Assembly: GCA_030789695.1 (NCBI GenBank)
Contig: CM061139.1
Span: 195,149,641 to 195,213,640, forward strand
Direction: 5' to 3'
DNA: 64,000 bases
Origin: Scilla litardierei
Lineage: Eukaryota; Streptophyta; Magnoliopsida; Asparagales; Asparagaceae
Part shown: piece after piece, positions 24,501 through 33,609 of the stretch
Layout of the letters: each line of letters starts with the position of its first letter
How positions within the stretch are numbered: the first letter of the stretch is position 1
Notes under the pieces: generated by a model
Told to the model about the DNA's origin: nothing
Seen by the model: the letters and a program-made list of their open reading frames with translations, nothing else
Database searches by the model: none
Position numbers and translations under genes: made by a program

Positions 24501-27500
24501 CATGGCTTCTGGTTTTTAGTAGGGAGACCTCCCAAGCTTCAATGTCCGCACGTTGGGCGCGGCCGACCCCAGATGAGCTTGGCGATCATGGCAACTTCTG
24601 CTTGGGCCTCGTGGAGGGCGTTGAGGGACCGGGTGGCCCTTTGACCCAGAGGGGACGAGCACTCTCACTCAAAGTGACGGCACCCACGGACTTCATGCTT
24701 CATCTTGAGGACAAAGTGATTTTTCGGAGGCTGAGAAATGATAGAAATGCACAAAACAACAGATCTGGAATTTTGGGAGTTTCGGGGGCGTTTTCGTAAA
24801 GTTTCAGTTTTGAGTGATCTTTTTGTAATTTTCAGAGTTTAGGTGGTTTCTGTAATTTTGGTTATTTTCATATTAGTATTTGTAGGTGACGGGTAATGTT
24901 AGTGATGTTATGTTGAATATTATGGAAGAAACCATAGCTCTTGGAGGTTTAGGCTTTTCCTTCGAAATAAAAGCGAGTCTTGAAAGATTTAGGCTTTGAT
25001 CTCGTAATCAAAGCTAGGAGAGCCAGTTCCTCCCTAAAGAACTCAATTATGCTTGGTATCTTCTTTTATTTTCAGCTTCTTATTAATGAAAATTACATCT
25101 TTCCCCCAAAATCCCTCTTCCTAATCCTAAAAATCCCACATTCACACTAATATCCCATCTTTCACCCCCAAAATCCACTAAAAATCATATTTTGATCCTG
25201 AATTTAGATTCTGATCGTATCATCCACCCAGACTAGGACGGGTTAACCAGTACATGTAGTCTGATATTTCCAGTATGTATTATCGGCCGATACTAGCTGA
25301 TGCTAATATTCCAAACCCCTGGCTGACGCCCTGATTTCTAGCCTTGCTGAAAATAAACCAAGATCTTCAATAAATTTGCGATCATTTTGATCTTTAGTAC
25401 TTGCAGGCATGCAACACAGTGGATTGGAAAAGTTATAACCAATTGAGCAGTTGTCCTAGATCCATGTGGTAATGATAAACAAAACGACCACGGTTTTTGG
25501 GATTCTCACTAGTGAAACATTTTTATGATTTCTGGAGGTGCAGAACTATGTTAATTAAAAAGAAGATGAAACAAACTAACCTTTAATATTAAGATATCAA
25601 ATATATCAAATATATATTTGAACGTGTAAGCTGATTTAATTGTATAATTACATAGATTGGTTACACAAAAGGTATGCATTGCAGTGTGTGTGTGCACATC
25701 CACATTAACACACATGTTTTTGCTATATAGAACAATTATGGCAATTGGAAACATACTTGATTAATATGAAACCATTGTAGCTTAGCTTTTACCATAAGTG
25801 ATCAGCCAGTGAGACTAGTTTTCTTATTAGTGTTACTGACATGTGTAATTGTTGGCGCTGAAGGAAAAGTCTATGCATAATTTAATGAACCTAGAGAATA
25901 CAAACATAGCCATGAATGTGTGGGCCATTTGGTGTCTTCCAAATAGCCAGTTGAGAATGATATTTGTGATTTATTATGATCTTAACTTTTTCCCTTCAAT
26001 GCATGGTAAGTCACATTTATGTCTCACCAAAGCATTAGCTTTGGCGATATTTGCGGCCATACATGTTGTCATGTTCCGCTTCCCAAAATGCTAAGGAAAA
26101 CAGAGATGACAAACCACACACATTTAGACATACTAAGAATTCTTTCTTTTCAGCCTAAATACGAATGTGTTTGGATAACTACTAGTTCGTCTGTTTCTTA
26201 CTAATAATGACCAATGCAAAATAAAGACATACAGTTCTAAGATCAACATGTAATATAAATGTCTGAAAGGACAATGATATGAAATAGATGAAAGTCATAA
26301 TGGCAAGATAGTCAAAAGATAAAATGATCTTCTCACCTGATATCACTAGAACTCTGGATCCTACCCACAAACTCTAAATCCTAAAAAAGGGATCCTTCCT
26401 CAAAATCCACTCCAGAAACTATCAGTGGCAACAACCGCTAAGTTAGTTGTAGATTCCAAAAACTACAAATTTAAGTGAGTTAATACGGCATATATAAAAC
26501 ATGAGAATCGGAATATAATGAAATGACATTATGGTAGTAAAAAATGGCAGTAATCAAATAGCAAGATAAAGCACATCATGAAATATATTTGTTGTACTAA
26601 CATATCTGCTTTACTATTAAGATGAATCAATAAACATATACTAGTGTTGTGACTCATATCCTACTGTACGATATGCAACTCTGACAGGAAACACGAGTCT
26701 TGTAGTATAACTCCGCTCCTGATGTGGGTAGCGAAAACACGGATGCAGTAGTAAACCACACTTGTATAAATAGAAATGGAAACACGGATACAGTGGTAAA
26801 CACCACTTCCATTACTGAAAGTAGAAAACACGGATACAATAAAAATCCATCGTCGCTCTCGCATCCTCTGAGACAGTGAGTTACCCCATCCCCAATAAGT
26901 CTGTATACAATGTATGAAAGCTGTATGAAACACACTGTCATGTATCTATGTCATCATGGATATACCCAATGTACTACCACATGATTTATGTAAATAATGT
27001 GTCATGTAACAGGATCATGTATTATGTGATTGTTAAATACTATCATGTTGCGAGTATTTGTTATCGTGTATTATTTATGATTTTATTATGGGACTCACTT
27101 GACATATATCATATATAAATGAGGAGTCTTGAAAACAAGCCCAAAAGGCAATATCATGCAATAGTCCATATAGTCAAGTGAGGGTTTATGCAATCTAGTC
27201 ACTGTCTGTATAATATCAAAACAATGTAATATCCACAAAGATAGTACCAATCAAATTAAAGCATATAATCCAAGCATTGCCCAAACACTTGCTATAGGAA
27301 ACTACAAAAAATCAAATCCGATGTATAATCATCTATGCGCCTACTTATTTTATATAATAATTAAAGGTCACATGTTTAATTTCTTTTTTCAGTGTCATTT
27401 ATCTTAGAAAATATTTCATCATCGATAATTTTATCCATTGCAAGATATCAAATACATATAAACAAGTCCAACAATAGATCTTATGGGCACACACACATAC

Positions 27501-30500
27501 ACACACACACACACATATGAAAGGTAATTGATTTCATTAATATAGTCAAAAGATACAACCAGCTAGGCAGAATTTGGAGCACATGGAGACTAGGGGAAAA
27601 GAGTGAAGACACCCAAAAATCTAGAACCAAAGCACCCCAAAGCTAGCTAAACCCAACTACAACCCACCCATACAACAAGACCAACCATCCACCAGGGCAT
27701 CAGTGACATGATTAGACAAAAAACAATCTCAACAAAACATACTCTAAGATCAGAAAACAATCCAGGAGTTTCAGGTCACGTACTCGCGCGAGACTCGCCC
27801 CACCCTGAGCCGAGAACTCCTGCGAGAAGGAAGAGACACCTAGAATGACATCTTCACAGAAGCAGCAACTAGCTGCTCCCAATCGGGATTGTCGATGACA
27901 AGGGGAAAAGGTGGCAGATCGTCATCATCATGGCAAGAGTCATCGAGAAGCGATGGGCGACGATGAGCGATCCCAGCTGTCTCCGGCTGAGCTGGGTGAT
28001 TCTCAGAGTGAGGAGTCGATGCTGAGACCGTGTCGTCATAGTAGCACGCAAATAGTCACCAGTAGTAGAGGCCATCTCCCAACATCATCCCCAATAAGGG
28101 GAGATGAAGAACAAGCTTCCCTAGATGACACACACATATATATAGGCAATCTTCGGGTGCGAAAAAACCCGTGCGAAAACTTTTTTTTATTTTTTTGAAA
28201 TTTTTTTTTCAAAAATTTTTTTTTTGATGTTTAATCCATATAATTATATACCCCAGGGAAAATAATGGGTGAACCCGTTGGGCATTAGAGCAACCATCCA
28301 CCCGTTACAAATTTAACGGTCTCAAAACGTGCGAATTTGATGAAATGCCTTGATCAAAGGCCAAATGACATTATTTCTCAACGATTATTTTTTGAGGGGG
28401 GTATAACAACATATAATGAGGGTGGAAAAAAGAATTTTTGAAAAAAAAATTTCAAAAAAAAACTAAAAACATTTTCGCACGGTGCGAAATGTTCTCATTT
28501 GAAAATTTTCATATATATATATATAATCAAAGGAGTCCAATATAAGCTCAGAAACTCAGCCCACAAACCCAGTCCAAAACCAAATAAAAGGAACATCAAC
28601 TTTATTGCAAACAGAGCTACATATCCTGCAACAGGAAACATTGCAACCCAAGTACAAACGACTGCCGGACAAGAACTGTAGTAACAAGTCCAAAAATCAT
28701 TAGGTCATTAGCCAACGGAGGTCTAAAGAGGAGCAGCAAGGATCAACAACTGAGCCATGAAGCAGCCGAGGGTCACAACCGAGAGCACATGGGGAAAACA
28801 ACATAGCCGAGAGCACTTGGGAGCAAGGGCAATTGCTGTTAGCCTGCATGAACAGAGGACAATAGCCAAAAAAGCAAGTGACCCGAAACATAGCAGTCGA
28901 GAGCTGCAGGGGCTGAGACAGCAGCAGTCAAAACTGCAGAGGGGGAAAACAGTAGCCAAGAGCTGCAACACAGAAACAGAGAGCAGCCGTCAGCTGTAGG
29001 AAGCAGGGAACAGTGCAACATGACAGAGATCACCAGAGAGGGGGTGCACATAACAGAGCTCTACCCCCACAAAAATGAGCACAGAGCACACAAGAAAACA
29101 AAGAGCCCCACAAAAGTTGGGAGCAGAATTCAACATATAGAACTTAAAGCACCAACAAGCAAAGCACATGAAAAACCCAAGACAGGGCGCATGCCAACCC
29201 AGACTCCAACGGAGGGGATGAAAGCCCAGCCAAAAGCCCTGATCAAGGGTACGTTATCACATGAAACACTTCAGAGGGAACATACGATGGCACACATTGG
29301 AAATTTAACTGAGGGCACACCCACCATGGAAAGCCGCTCTCAAATCTAATATATTGATCTCAACCAAACAACCAAACAATCAATTGTACGAGGCATCAAA
29401 GAGATGTATATGCTCAGATTAAATTTCATCATTTCATGATGTGAATTTCCAACACAAAAATCAACTCATTATTTCAAGAATTAATAATTCTCGTGGTAAA
29501 ATTAATTTTCCACAAATTCCGAACCAACACAATCAGCATCAAGTTTGAGGCATTGGCCAAGTTTATTGAGGCTTGAAAATGGAGTTTTATGGAATCTGCC
29601 ATTCACCAAAGCCAAGGGGATCGTAAGAACGTCACTGGACCTCGCCCGCCTCACTCTACGTCGCAGCTACGATTGTCACAAGAAAGGAAGGGTCTTCGAG
29701 AGGGATCGACCCGTAAGAAGATCGGAGCTCCGGCAACTTAAATCATAAGAATTTGCAAGAGATCAGAGAGAATGCTAGGGTTTCATGAGAGGAAGGGGAG
29801 AGCTGAAATATGATAGACGGGACATGGGGTAGCCATTGGGTAATGGTTGAGGGAGTGGCGGTCGATAGTTACGCCGCATGACAGAGGGGGAAGCGAGTGC
29901 CTGAGGGAGATGGGTTCGGCAGAAAATAAAAAAGAAAGGGAAGATATTGGCTGAGGGAATAAAGAGGAGAAGAGAGATAAATTAGAGTTAGGGTTAGTAA
30001 ATGGGTATTGGGTTTAAAATATAAGTGGGTAGTGGGTAAACAGGTTAGCAGGTATAAAAGTAAACGGGTTAACATGTAAAAGAGAATAACACTAAAAAAT
30101 AATTCCAAACAACCACCAACAATCATAAAAACTTAATTTGCATTTAAGGAATTTTTTATTACATAAAAACCCATAAAGGTGAGTTTGGGGTATTACACGT
30201 GTTATATTCACACATAAAAGAGTCGAGAAATAGGTTTCTATTTTTATAGATAATTAAGTATTCGAATTGTAATAGGAAGTCTATTTAAAAAGAGGAATAT
30301 GTGCATCAGCTAGCCAATGAGAAAATCCCTCTTGTGATCTAGTTAAAAAGCCCACTCCATTATTTTTAGACAATTGGAACCATTCATTTTGCTCTTCATA
30401 TTTTAAAATACCAAAATACCAAATACCTATTGAACCTAAGGTGTTTTGCACGTTTATCTAACCGTTGCAAAAATTTATATTGTTGAAAAACTGTTAAATT

Positions 30501-32082
30501 TGCGACAAGTAGATGAACAAACAAAACCCCTTGAGTTCACTAGATATTTTGGTATTTTAAGGTTTTAGAATATGAAGATCAAAGTGAATGGTTCCAATCG
30601 TCGGAAAAATGGTGGAGAGTGTTGAACCTCCTTGGCTAGCTGGAGTCCATATTCCTCATCTAAAAATATAGCATGGAGCAACCCTATTATGGATAAGGTT
30701 TTGGAAACCAGCTGATTTAGAGCTATGTGGTGGATGGAAGATGCCAGATAGGAATGTCTGATGGAAGATTGAAGTTATCTATGGTAAAGGTGAAAACATG
30801 CCAGTGAGAAAGGCAAGACGGTGGTGGTTTTGGATTAAGCTTGTTGACAGTGTGAGCTGTAATGGTGAGTCGGTGCAATTTTCATAAATGTTACAACATT
30901 TTGATTATATCTTCTTGATTTTAAACAATCAAACAGTGAAATTGCACCGAGGCACTGCACTTGAAAATAACTTCATGAGTCATTCTGTGCATGGTGCACC
31001 TTTTACCATTGCCATATAATCAAATACTTTACCAAATGAACAATTTACTATAGGGCAGTTTTCTCTTTTTTTTTCTTTACTGTTATGTTCATCCTGGAAA
31101 TATTTAAATGATTCAAGTATATACGGGCCCAGGTTATCACACTCTTTATGAATGGTACCGGTCTATGGAGAGCGAACACTTTCCAGATCCAACTGGGCTT
31201 CGTACTCGCATGGAACAATGGTCATTTGGACTCTACCCTGCATGTGTAAAGTATCTCATGTCTTCTTTTGACATCCCTGAGGTAACTGCAATTTTCTTGG
31301 TCGATGGAACAATAGCCATGTTCTTATCTTTTGTGTTATACTTACCGTGGGGTTCTTTATTAATATTTACATGCAGGTAATGGCTGTTACACGAAGCACC
31401 ATTTGTAAGAAAGGGATGGAATCCTTATCACGTAGTGGCGCCATGATCTATTATGCTTCTGTTTTCGTTTACTTCTGGGTCTTCTCAACTCCTGTTGTAT
31501 CCATGATATTTGGAAGCTATCTCTACATCTGCATCAACTGGTTTCACATACATTTTGACGAAGCATTCTCCTCTCTCCGGATTGCAAATTACAAGGCATT
31601 TACTCGCTTTCACATCACTCCTCCTGGCGACCTTGAAGTCTTTACTCTGGCTATTGACAAGGTACTATTCCTAATTGTTTCCTTATAGCAGGAAGTTAAA
31701 ATGGATTTAAAGCAAATTGTGCCCAGATTATTTGTTAGAAATGCGAAAAACTTGTTCATGTGTGTGATGACTAATATATTACCCAGAAATATGCAGCCTA
31801 TTACAGTGCTTTTGTGTTCCCTGAGCGTATTTTAGATTCATTTGGCATGACTCCGGATTTGTTGCCTCAATTTTTGATGTTGATCAGGTTCCCAGGGAGT
31901 GGAAGTTAGATCCAGAATGGGATGCCGAATCAAAGCACCCTCAACAGATGAGCCATCGGAGCAGATTTCCAAGCAAATGGAAGGCTGCTTCGGGTCCGGA
32001 TCCTATCAACTCTGTTAGGATAGTAGACCATTTTGTCATTCAAAAGAATTCCGCAAACTCCAAATTGGAAGCCACTTGTTAA
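3005..32082 (+). CDS. Plant calcineurin-like metallophosphoesterase, membrane protein (C-terminal exons; 5' end outside window)
   Basis: Six exons join in frame with GT-AG borders: 3005-3337, 3482-3583, 22935-23232, 31133-31281, 31377-31661 and 31888-32082 (TAA at 32080-32082). They total 1362 nt, or 453 codons plus stop. The first exon carries the end of the phosphoesterase domain, with [23 protein letters not shown] and [16 protein letters not shown] and the HEPNW histidine are the conserved metal/active-site motifs of the family. Four or more hydrophobic helices follow, in exons 2, 3 and 5, giving the multipass C-terminal half typical of the large (about 1000 aa) plant members. The N-terminal half, with the first metal-binding motifs, must lie left of position 1. 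Substrate and cellular role are not established from sequence. Two introns (19.4 and 7.9 kb) are filled with transposons, yet no stop or frameshift is seen in the exons. Confidence 0.9.
3584..4119 (+). other. Intron sequence, nothing recognised
   Basis: This is AT-rich intron sequence between the exon b donor and the target duplication of the first LTR element. No open frame or repeat structure of note. Confidence 0.5.
4563..5973 (+). pseudogene. Decayed gag of element A
   Basis: The frame opens at ATG 4563 ([20 protein letters not shown], predicted coiled coil) and breaks within about 60 codons. A GC-rich proline/glycine linker follows at about 4950-5150. An acidic segment then leads to VRKLKL and a Retrotrans_gag-like stretch ([10 protein letters not shown] and then RPFRSWEDF, in shifted frames around 5560-5680). 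A zinc-knuckle-like [14 protein letters not shown] lies near 5822-5863, and the relic ends HLE with TAA at 5971-5973. Several frameshifts and stops make it non-functional. Confidence 0.7.
6296..6768. mobile_element. Helitron-like non-autonomous element inside the 3' LTR of element A
   Basis: Comparing the two LTRs places the insertion exactly between TTTGTA and TTTTT. The insert starts CTAGTCATAACCCGTGC with a GTGCCCGCGGGCAC palindrome and ends TTTAATATATAGA. No target duplication is seen, as expected for Helitron insertion at an A|T site, though canonical TC and CTRR ends are imperfect. A second element with matching ends lies at 41159-41532. Confidence 0.55.
6928..10263 (+). other. Intron sequence between element A and the MULE, no gene seen
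   Basis: AT-rich sequence without long open frames. A perfect 12-bp-arm palindrome lies at 8153-8182. GGCGGCAG/CTGCCGC-type short repeats are near 8335-8460. A TATA-like and pyrimidine-rich stretch is at about 8685-8780 with no open frame after it. I recognise no transposon borders. Confidence 0.5.
8153..8182. repeat. Perfect 12-bp inverted repeat
   Basis: GACATGCACATG is followed by AAATTA and then CATGTGCATGTC. This gives a perfect 12-bp stem with a 6-nt loop inside AT-rich intron sequence. CATGCA/TGCATG (RY-like) motifs occur in both arms. No function can be assigned. Confidence 0.8.
10273..10500 (+). repeat. Left terminal inverted repeat of the MULE
   Basis: Matches the reverse complement of 19480-19683 along most of its length, including the shared AATATTAATAAAAACGACC, CCAACTTTGGTCCAGCTCA and GCTTGTTGACGAG blocks. 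The inner half contains copies of a CCGCGGTT/AACCGCGG stem-loop motif at 10414-10430, 10446-10465 and 10481-10499. Confidence 0.85.
11263..13182 (+). pseudogene. Gag of element B (frameshifted)
   Basis: ATG 11263 opens a frame of 191 codons ([18 protein letters not shown], predicted coiled coil; then acidic, [10 protein letters not shown]). A frameshift in the GC-rich linker (11650-12000) moves the continuation to the frame ending at 12764. That part has [38 protein letters not shown] and [16 protein letters not shown], the Retrotrans_gag domain. A stop after LRPSL (TGA 12762-12764) and another shift precede the CFRCDKRF zinc-knuckle-like motif near 13036-13083. The frame ends at TAG 13180-13182. 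Capsid-like nucleocapsid protein only; no enzymatic domain. Confidence 0.75.
11640..12030 (+). repeat. GC-rich GGCC minisatellite tract in gag linker
   Basis: Imperfect repeats of CCCTGCC/GGCCGGCAGGG type form a block far more GC-rich than the surrounding AT-rich genome. The encoded linker is rich in Gly, Pro, Arg and Ala and is where the reading frame slips. Comparable tracts sit at the same place in elements A, C, D and E. Confidence 0.75.
16143..16632. repeat. Large inverted repeat between the convergent MULE genes
   Basis: Arms 16143-16361 and 16411-16632 (about 220 bp each) are reverse complements with scattered mismatches. Shared blocks include TCTTATTTAATTTTGGAAT, CGATATGGTATTGGGAGA, AGTTTGTGGTGGAAGCA, GGTATCAGTGCAATCAGGC and TGTGTGCTGCAGGCA. 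The ~50-bp centre carries CCGCGGTTTCC-type motifs like those of the element ends. It lies after the mudrA stop (15853) and before the 3' end of the minus-strand gene (16716). Confidence 0.85.
16716..18990 (-). pseudogene. Plant mobile domain (PMD) protein gene carried by the MULE
   Basis: Minus-strand exons read in order. Near 18990-18905: [20 protein letters not shown], with one stop. 18813-18454: [40 protein letters not shown], then a single frameshift near 18466. 18442-about 18160: [35 protein letters not shown]. About 18080-17930: [19 protein letters not shown], with [15 protein letters not shown]. 17717-17423: [31 protein letters not shown]. 17340-16716: [13 protein letters not shown], then a repeat-rich tail. 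[21 protein letters not shown] and HVMRQFG are hallmark PMD (PF10536) motifs, as in host MAIN/MAIL1-type and transposon-borne proteins. The last intron has a clear TTTTGCAG acceptor and joins RQM to TDAFN. Molecular role in the element is unknown. Confidence 0.8.
16937..17146 (-). repeat. Five 42-bp tandem repeats coding a 14-aa repeat in the PMD tail
   Basis: Five full imperfect copies of a 42-bp unit (with a partial sixth to about 17167) encode [18 protein letters not shown] repeats on the minus strand. The unit length is a multiple of three, so copy-number change keeps the frame. Confidence 0.9.
19480..19683 (-). repeat. Right terminal inverted repeat of the MULE
   Basis: Inverted counterpart of the left end, with two further copies of the CCGCGGTTTCCAACCGCGG motif at 19481-19499 and 19521-19541. 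The end ATTATCC is followed directly by the 9-bp target duplication. Confidence 0.85.
20140..20870 (-). pseudogene. FAR1/FRS-type MULE transposase relic
   Basis: Minus-strand translation in shifting frames gives [67 protein letters not shown] and PNARHRYFM. These are the conserved MULE/FAR1 transposase-core strings (FxGxNHHxQS..., ITDQ, FPxxRHR). The upstream part (20788-20570) reads [14 protein letters not shown] and [15 protein letters not shown], also typical of the family. Stops and shifts throughout make it a dead copy. I found no terminal repeats, so whether it came as a transposon or as an FRS gene fragment is open. It is distinct from the mudrA gene of the neighbouring MULE. Confidence 0.75.
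21532..21900. repeat. Tandem duplication (~180-bp unit, 2 copies)
   Basis: Copy 1 starts at 21532 and copy 2 at 21712. Both contain ATGTATTCCCACTATGTTGC, GCAATGCAG, CACATTCGAATAAATCAT and GGTTTCTT.AGAATTTATTG, with scattered mismatches and small indels. No coding content. Confidence 0.85.
22000..22240. repeat. Second tandem duplication in the same intron
   Basis: GATCATATAATTTGGTTATT at about 22015 recurs as GGTCATATAATTTGGTTATT at about 22167, each followed by ACTTCTGATC and, about 40 bp later, CTAACAACTAAT. The period is about 150 bp. Function unknown. Confidence 0.7.
22241..22934 (+). other. Intron sequence up to the exon c acceptor, nothing recognised
   Basis: AT-rich intron sequence ending in the pyrimidine-rich acceptor TTGCTTTTTGCAG. 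No open frame of interest or clear transposon ends. Confidence 0.5.
22935..23232 (+). CDS. Metallophosphoesterase exon c (two membrane helices)
   Basis: The acceptor is TTTTTGCAG at 22926-22934 and the donor is GTGTGC from 23233. The exon reads [18 protein letters not shown], then two hydrophobic segments (around [18 protein letters not shown] and [16 protein letters not shown]), and ends ATS plus one nucleotide of the next codon. It continues in frame into exon d at 31133. It is isolated by 19.4 kb of intron on the left and 7.9 kb on the right. Confidence 0.9.
23233..24338 (+). other. Intron sequence with a short tandem repeat, no gene
   Basis: This is ordinary intron sequence after exon c. 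A 45-bp unit (ACTTCTAACTCTAGTTACAA plus flanks) is repeated twice at about 24105-24182. The open frames in this stretch have no family similarity that I can see. Confidence 0.5.
24339..25222 (+). mobile_element. Collapsed gag-only LTR element, element D
   Basis: The target duplication TCCAC is at 24334-24338 and 25223-25227. The left end is the first ~97 bp of an LTR (24339 to about 24436). A GC-rich gag-linker remnant (about 24437-24640) and the conserved pre-LTR segment CATCTTGAGGACAAAGTG follow. The complete 3' LTR is 24739-25222 and ends CGTATCA. A single internal deletion removed most of the 5' LTR, the primer site and most of gag. The LTR shares GGAATTTTGGGAGTTTCGGG with itself and the general plan of the LTR of element A. 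Confidence 0.8.
25228..26639 (+). other. Intron sequence, nothing recognised
   Basis: AT-rich sequence with a short (TG)n stretch near 25683. No gene, no clear terminal repeats. Confidence 0.45.
26734..26845. repeat. Three imperfect ~47-bp tandem repeats
   Basis: AAACACGGATrCArTrrTAAA-like units recur at 26734, 26779 and 26825, spaced 44-48 bp. They lie in the probable LTR tract and have no coding sense. Confidence 0.6.
27487..27518. repeat. (AC)n microsatellite
   Basis: Run of CACACACA units with one ATA interruption, directly abutting the LINE-like tail. Confidence 0.85.
27520..28135 (-). mobile_element. LINE-like 3' tail or retrotransposed fragment
   Basis: Read on the minus strand, the right end of the segment (27520-27560) ends TTTGACTATATTAATGAAATC, typical of 3' ends of plant L1-type LINEs. 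Both sides are flanked by CACACACATAT-like sequence (27505-27520 and 28126-28138), which could be a target duplication. The only minus frame of note reads [20 protein letters not shown] before a stop. I do not recognise a domain, so the call is tentative. Confidence 0.35.
28143..28512. mobile_element. MITE-like element with ~60-bp terminal inverted repeats
   Basis: Left arm GTGCGAAAAAACCCGTGCG followed by T-rich sequence is mirrored by CGCACGGTGCGAAATG at the right end. The arms continue through AAATTTTTTTTTCAAAAATT. The element sits in a TA-rich stretch (ATATATATA on both sides), so the target duplication cannot be read exactly. No coding capacity. Confidence 0.6.
28513..29540. other. Part of the probable LTR tract, no gene
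   Basis: Purine-rich sequence (AGCAGCAG, GAGAGC) with open frames of low complexity such as 28757-28999. No family match seen. Probably LTR-internal sequence of the element read on the minus strand. Confidence 0.35.
30285..30665. mobile_element. MITE with long (~170-bp) inverted repeats
   Basis: Left arm and right arm are reverse complements with mismatches. GAGGAATATG, CAGCTAGCCAA, CAATTGGAACCATTCA and CTTCATATTyTAAAA occur in order in the left arm and inverted in the right arm. The ~40-nt centre joins them. Exact ends and target duplication uncertain. Non-coding. Confidence 0.7.
31133..32082 (+). CDS. Metallophosphoesterase exons d-f (C-terminus)
   Basis: Exons 31133-31281, 31377-31661 and 31888-32082 encode [21 protein letters not shown], the membrane segment around [18 protein letters not shown] and the conserved [29 protein letters not shown] and [11 protein letters not shown], and the hydrophilic tail ending SKLEATC. 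Introns between them are short (95 and 226 bp). The 3' UTR presumably runs to roughly 32300-32340; no clear AATAAA was identified. Confidence 0.9.
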
Positions 32083-32779
32083 TTGATTTACTTATTGTTT
32101 CATTCAGAATTTGTACAGCAATTCAGTAATCTTTTTCCCATTCAGATGTTAGGAAGGGAACTTCAGAACTCAAATATACGTCGTCACTCTTGTAATTACA
32201 AAAATAGGACTGACAGGGTGTGGAAAAATGTTATTGGACAAGCTTTCATGATTGGCATATTTTGAGTTAAATGTAACCTTGTTGGTTGTCATTTTCTATA
32301 TGATAAAAAGAATTCACAGAAGCAATTGTTTTCTTGCCATAGACGAGTATAGCTAGAATTACGACTCATATTTAACTCTAACTCTAAAACTAAAATATAT
32401 AATTCATATTTTTAGTAGAAACTCTCATAATTTTAATATAATTATGAATTATAATTATAATCCATATTTAAGGTGTTGATTGGTTGTTGGAAGACTCATT
32501 CTTTGGTAGAAGGTTGGTGATGGCTGAAAGTTGGTTGTGATTGTCGTTGGTCATTGGTAGTTGATTCTTGGTTGTTGTTGGTGATTGGTTGTCGTTGATT
32601 GTCGTAAGACTTGTTCATTAGTTGGATGTTGATTTTCACCTGCTGTGTGTGGTCGATGGTTGTTTGTTGGCCGTCATTGATAATTGGCTATAGTAAGACT
32701 CGTCGTTAGTTGTTAGTTAAAAGTGATGTTTGATGTAGTCTGTCATCAGAGTTTCAAACCGAGGTTTTATGCCAGTTAC
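32083..32779 (+). other. 3' UTR of the phosphoesterase gene, then GTTG-rich low-complexity DNA
   Basis: The first ~250 bp after the stop are likely 3' UTR. From about 32470 to 32730 the sequence is a degenerate GTTGGTTGTTG/GATTGTCG repeat. No gene. Confidence 0.5.
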
Positions 32780-33130
32780 ATCATTTCTTAGGATTGAGGT
32801 TGCTTGATGTCCCCATGGTATTTCCTTGCCTCTAATATAATGTGCACTCAATTTGTTAACTGAAGCAAGAATGTTGGATCGCAAATCGATCGATACTCCT
32901 ATGGGTTAAAATATGAAGTTGCTAGCTTTGAAGGTGAGTTGTTGGAGTTTCCGAGTAGGTATACGAGGGTGGTGGGTAAATTTAATTATCATGCAATTAC
33001 TTGACCAGGATATATCTTTTGATATGAGTAGTTTCTTTATGCTTCATGTATAACTCATTGGGATGATGTAGTTCACATAATGCGATATTTAAATAATACT
33101 TCTGGATGTGATTTGTTATATAAACATCAA

Positions 33131-33303
33131 GAGAACTACTTTATACACCTGGTCTTCGGTGTGGGGAGTGGACAGTTATCTGAAAATGGAAAATGAATTG
33201 ATTGAGTGGAAGACTAAGACATGATTTATATTTGGTTTTTTTTCTATTTTTGGAAATTCAGTCCCATCCATGCACCTAAACTCCGGTGTAAATAGCATTC
33301 CTC
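33131..33303. mobile_element. hAT-type MITE in the copia relic
   Basis: Flanked by the 8-bp duplication AACATCAA (33123-33130 and 33304-33311). Ends: left GAGAACTACTTTATACACC; right, read inward, GAGGAATGCTATTTACACC. It has no coding capacity. It lies exactly between the RT end and the RNase H start of the relic, so the duplication is verified by the host protein alignment. Confidence 0.8.
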
Positions 33304-33429
33304 AACATCAAAAGAATCTCTAGATTGAGTGCTAAATGATGCAGATTGGGTTGGATATCCAATGATTGACGCTTTACTGTTGGTTATTGAGTTTTTGTCG
33401 GAGGAAACTTGGTGTCATGAAAAATAATA

Positions 33430-33609
33430 ATAGGAGATTGTTATATACACCGAAAATATTTTCGATGTAGGGATGTGACTATTTTTCAAAAAAGAAAATA
33501 TAGTAGGAGAGATGATGCTTGTGAAGTGACAAATCAATCATTTTCTTTCCATTTTTGGTATATATTTCTATCAATACACCTTCTTTCTCCGTGTACATAG
33601 TCGCACTCA
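33430..33609. mobile_element. Second MITE of similar type in the copia relic
   Basis: Left end GAGATTGTTATATACACCG and right end, read inward, GAGTGCGACTATGTACACGG resemble the ends of the 33131-33303 element. AAAAATAA occurs just outside both ends (33420-33427 and 33610-33617) and is the likely 8-bp duplication, though the left border is blurred. Confidence 0.6.

Larger units (their letters stand above)
26640..30198 (-). mobile_element. Probable gypsy-type LTR tract with nested insertions
   Basis: The right edge, read on the minus strand, begins TGTAATACCCCAAACTCACC, a typical start of plant gypsy LTRs. A TATATTTTAAA box (about 30012-30022) and a leader with CTCATGAAACCCTAGC follow. The left part (26640-26940) has short tandem repeats and resembles positions 150-400 of the window. 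No pol or gag is seen, and the left border and target duplication were not found. The LINE-like tail and MITE listed below lie inside. This could be a decayed solo LTR; confidence is low. Confidence 0.35.
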
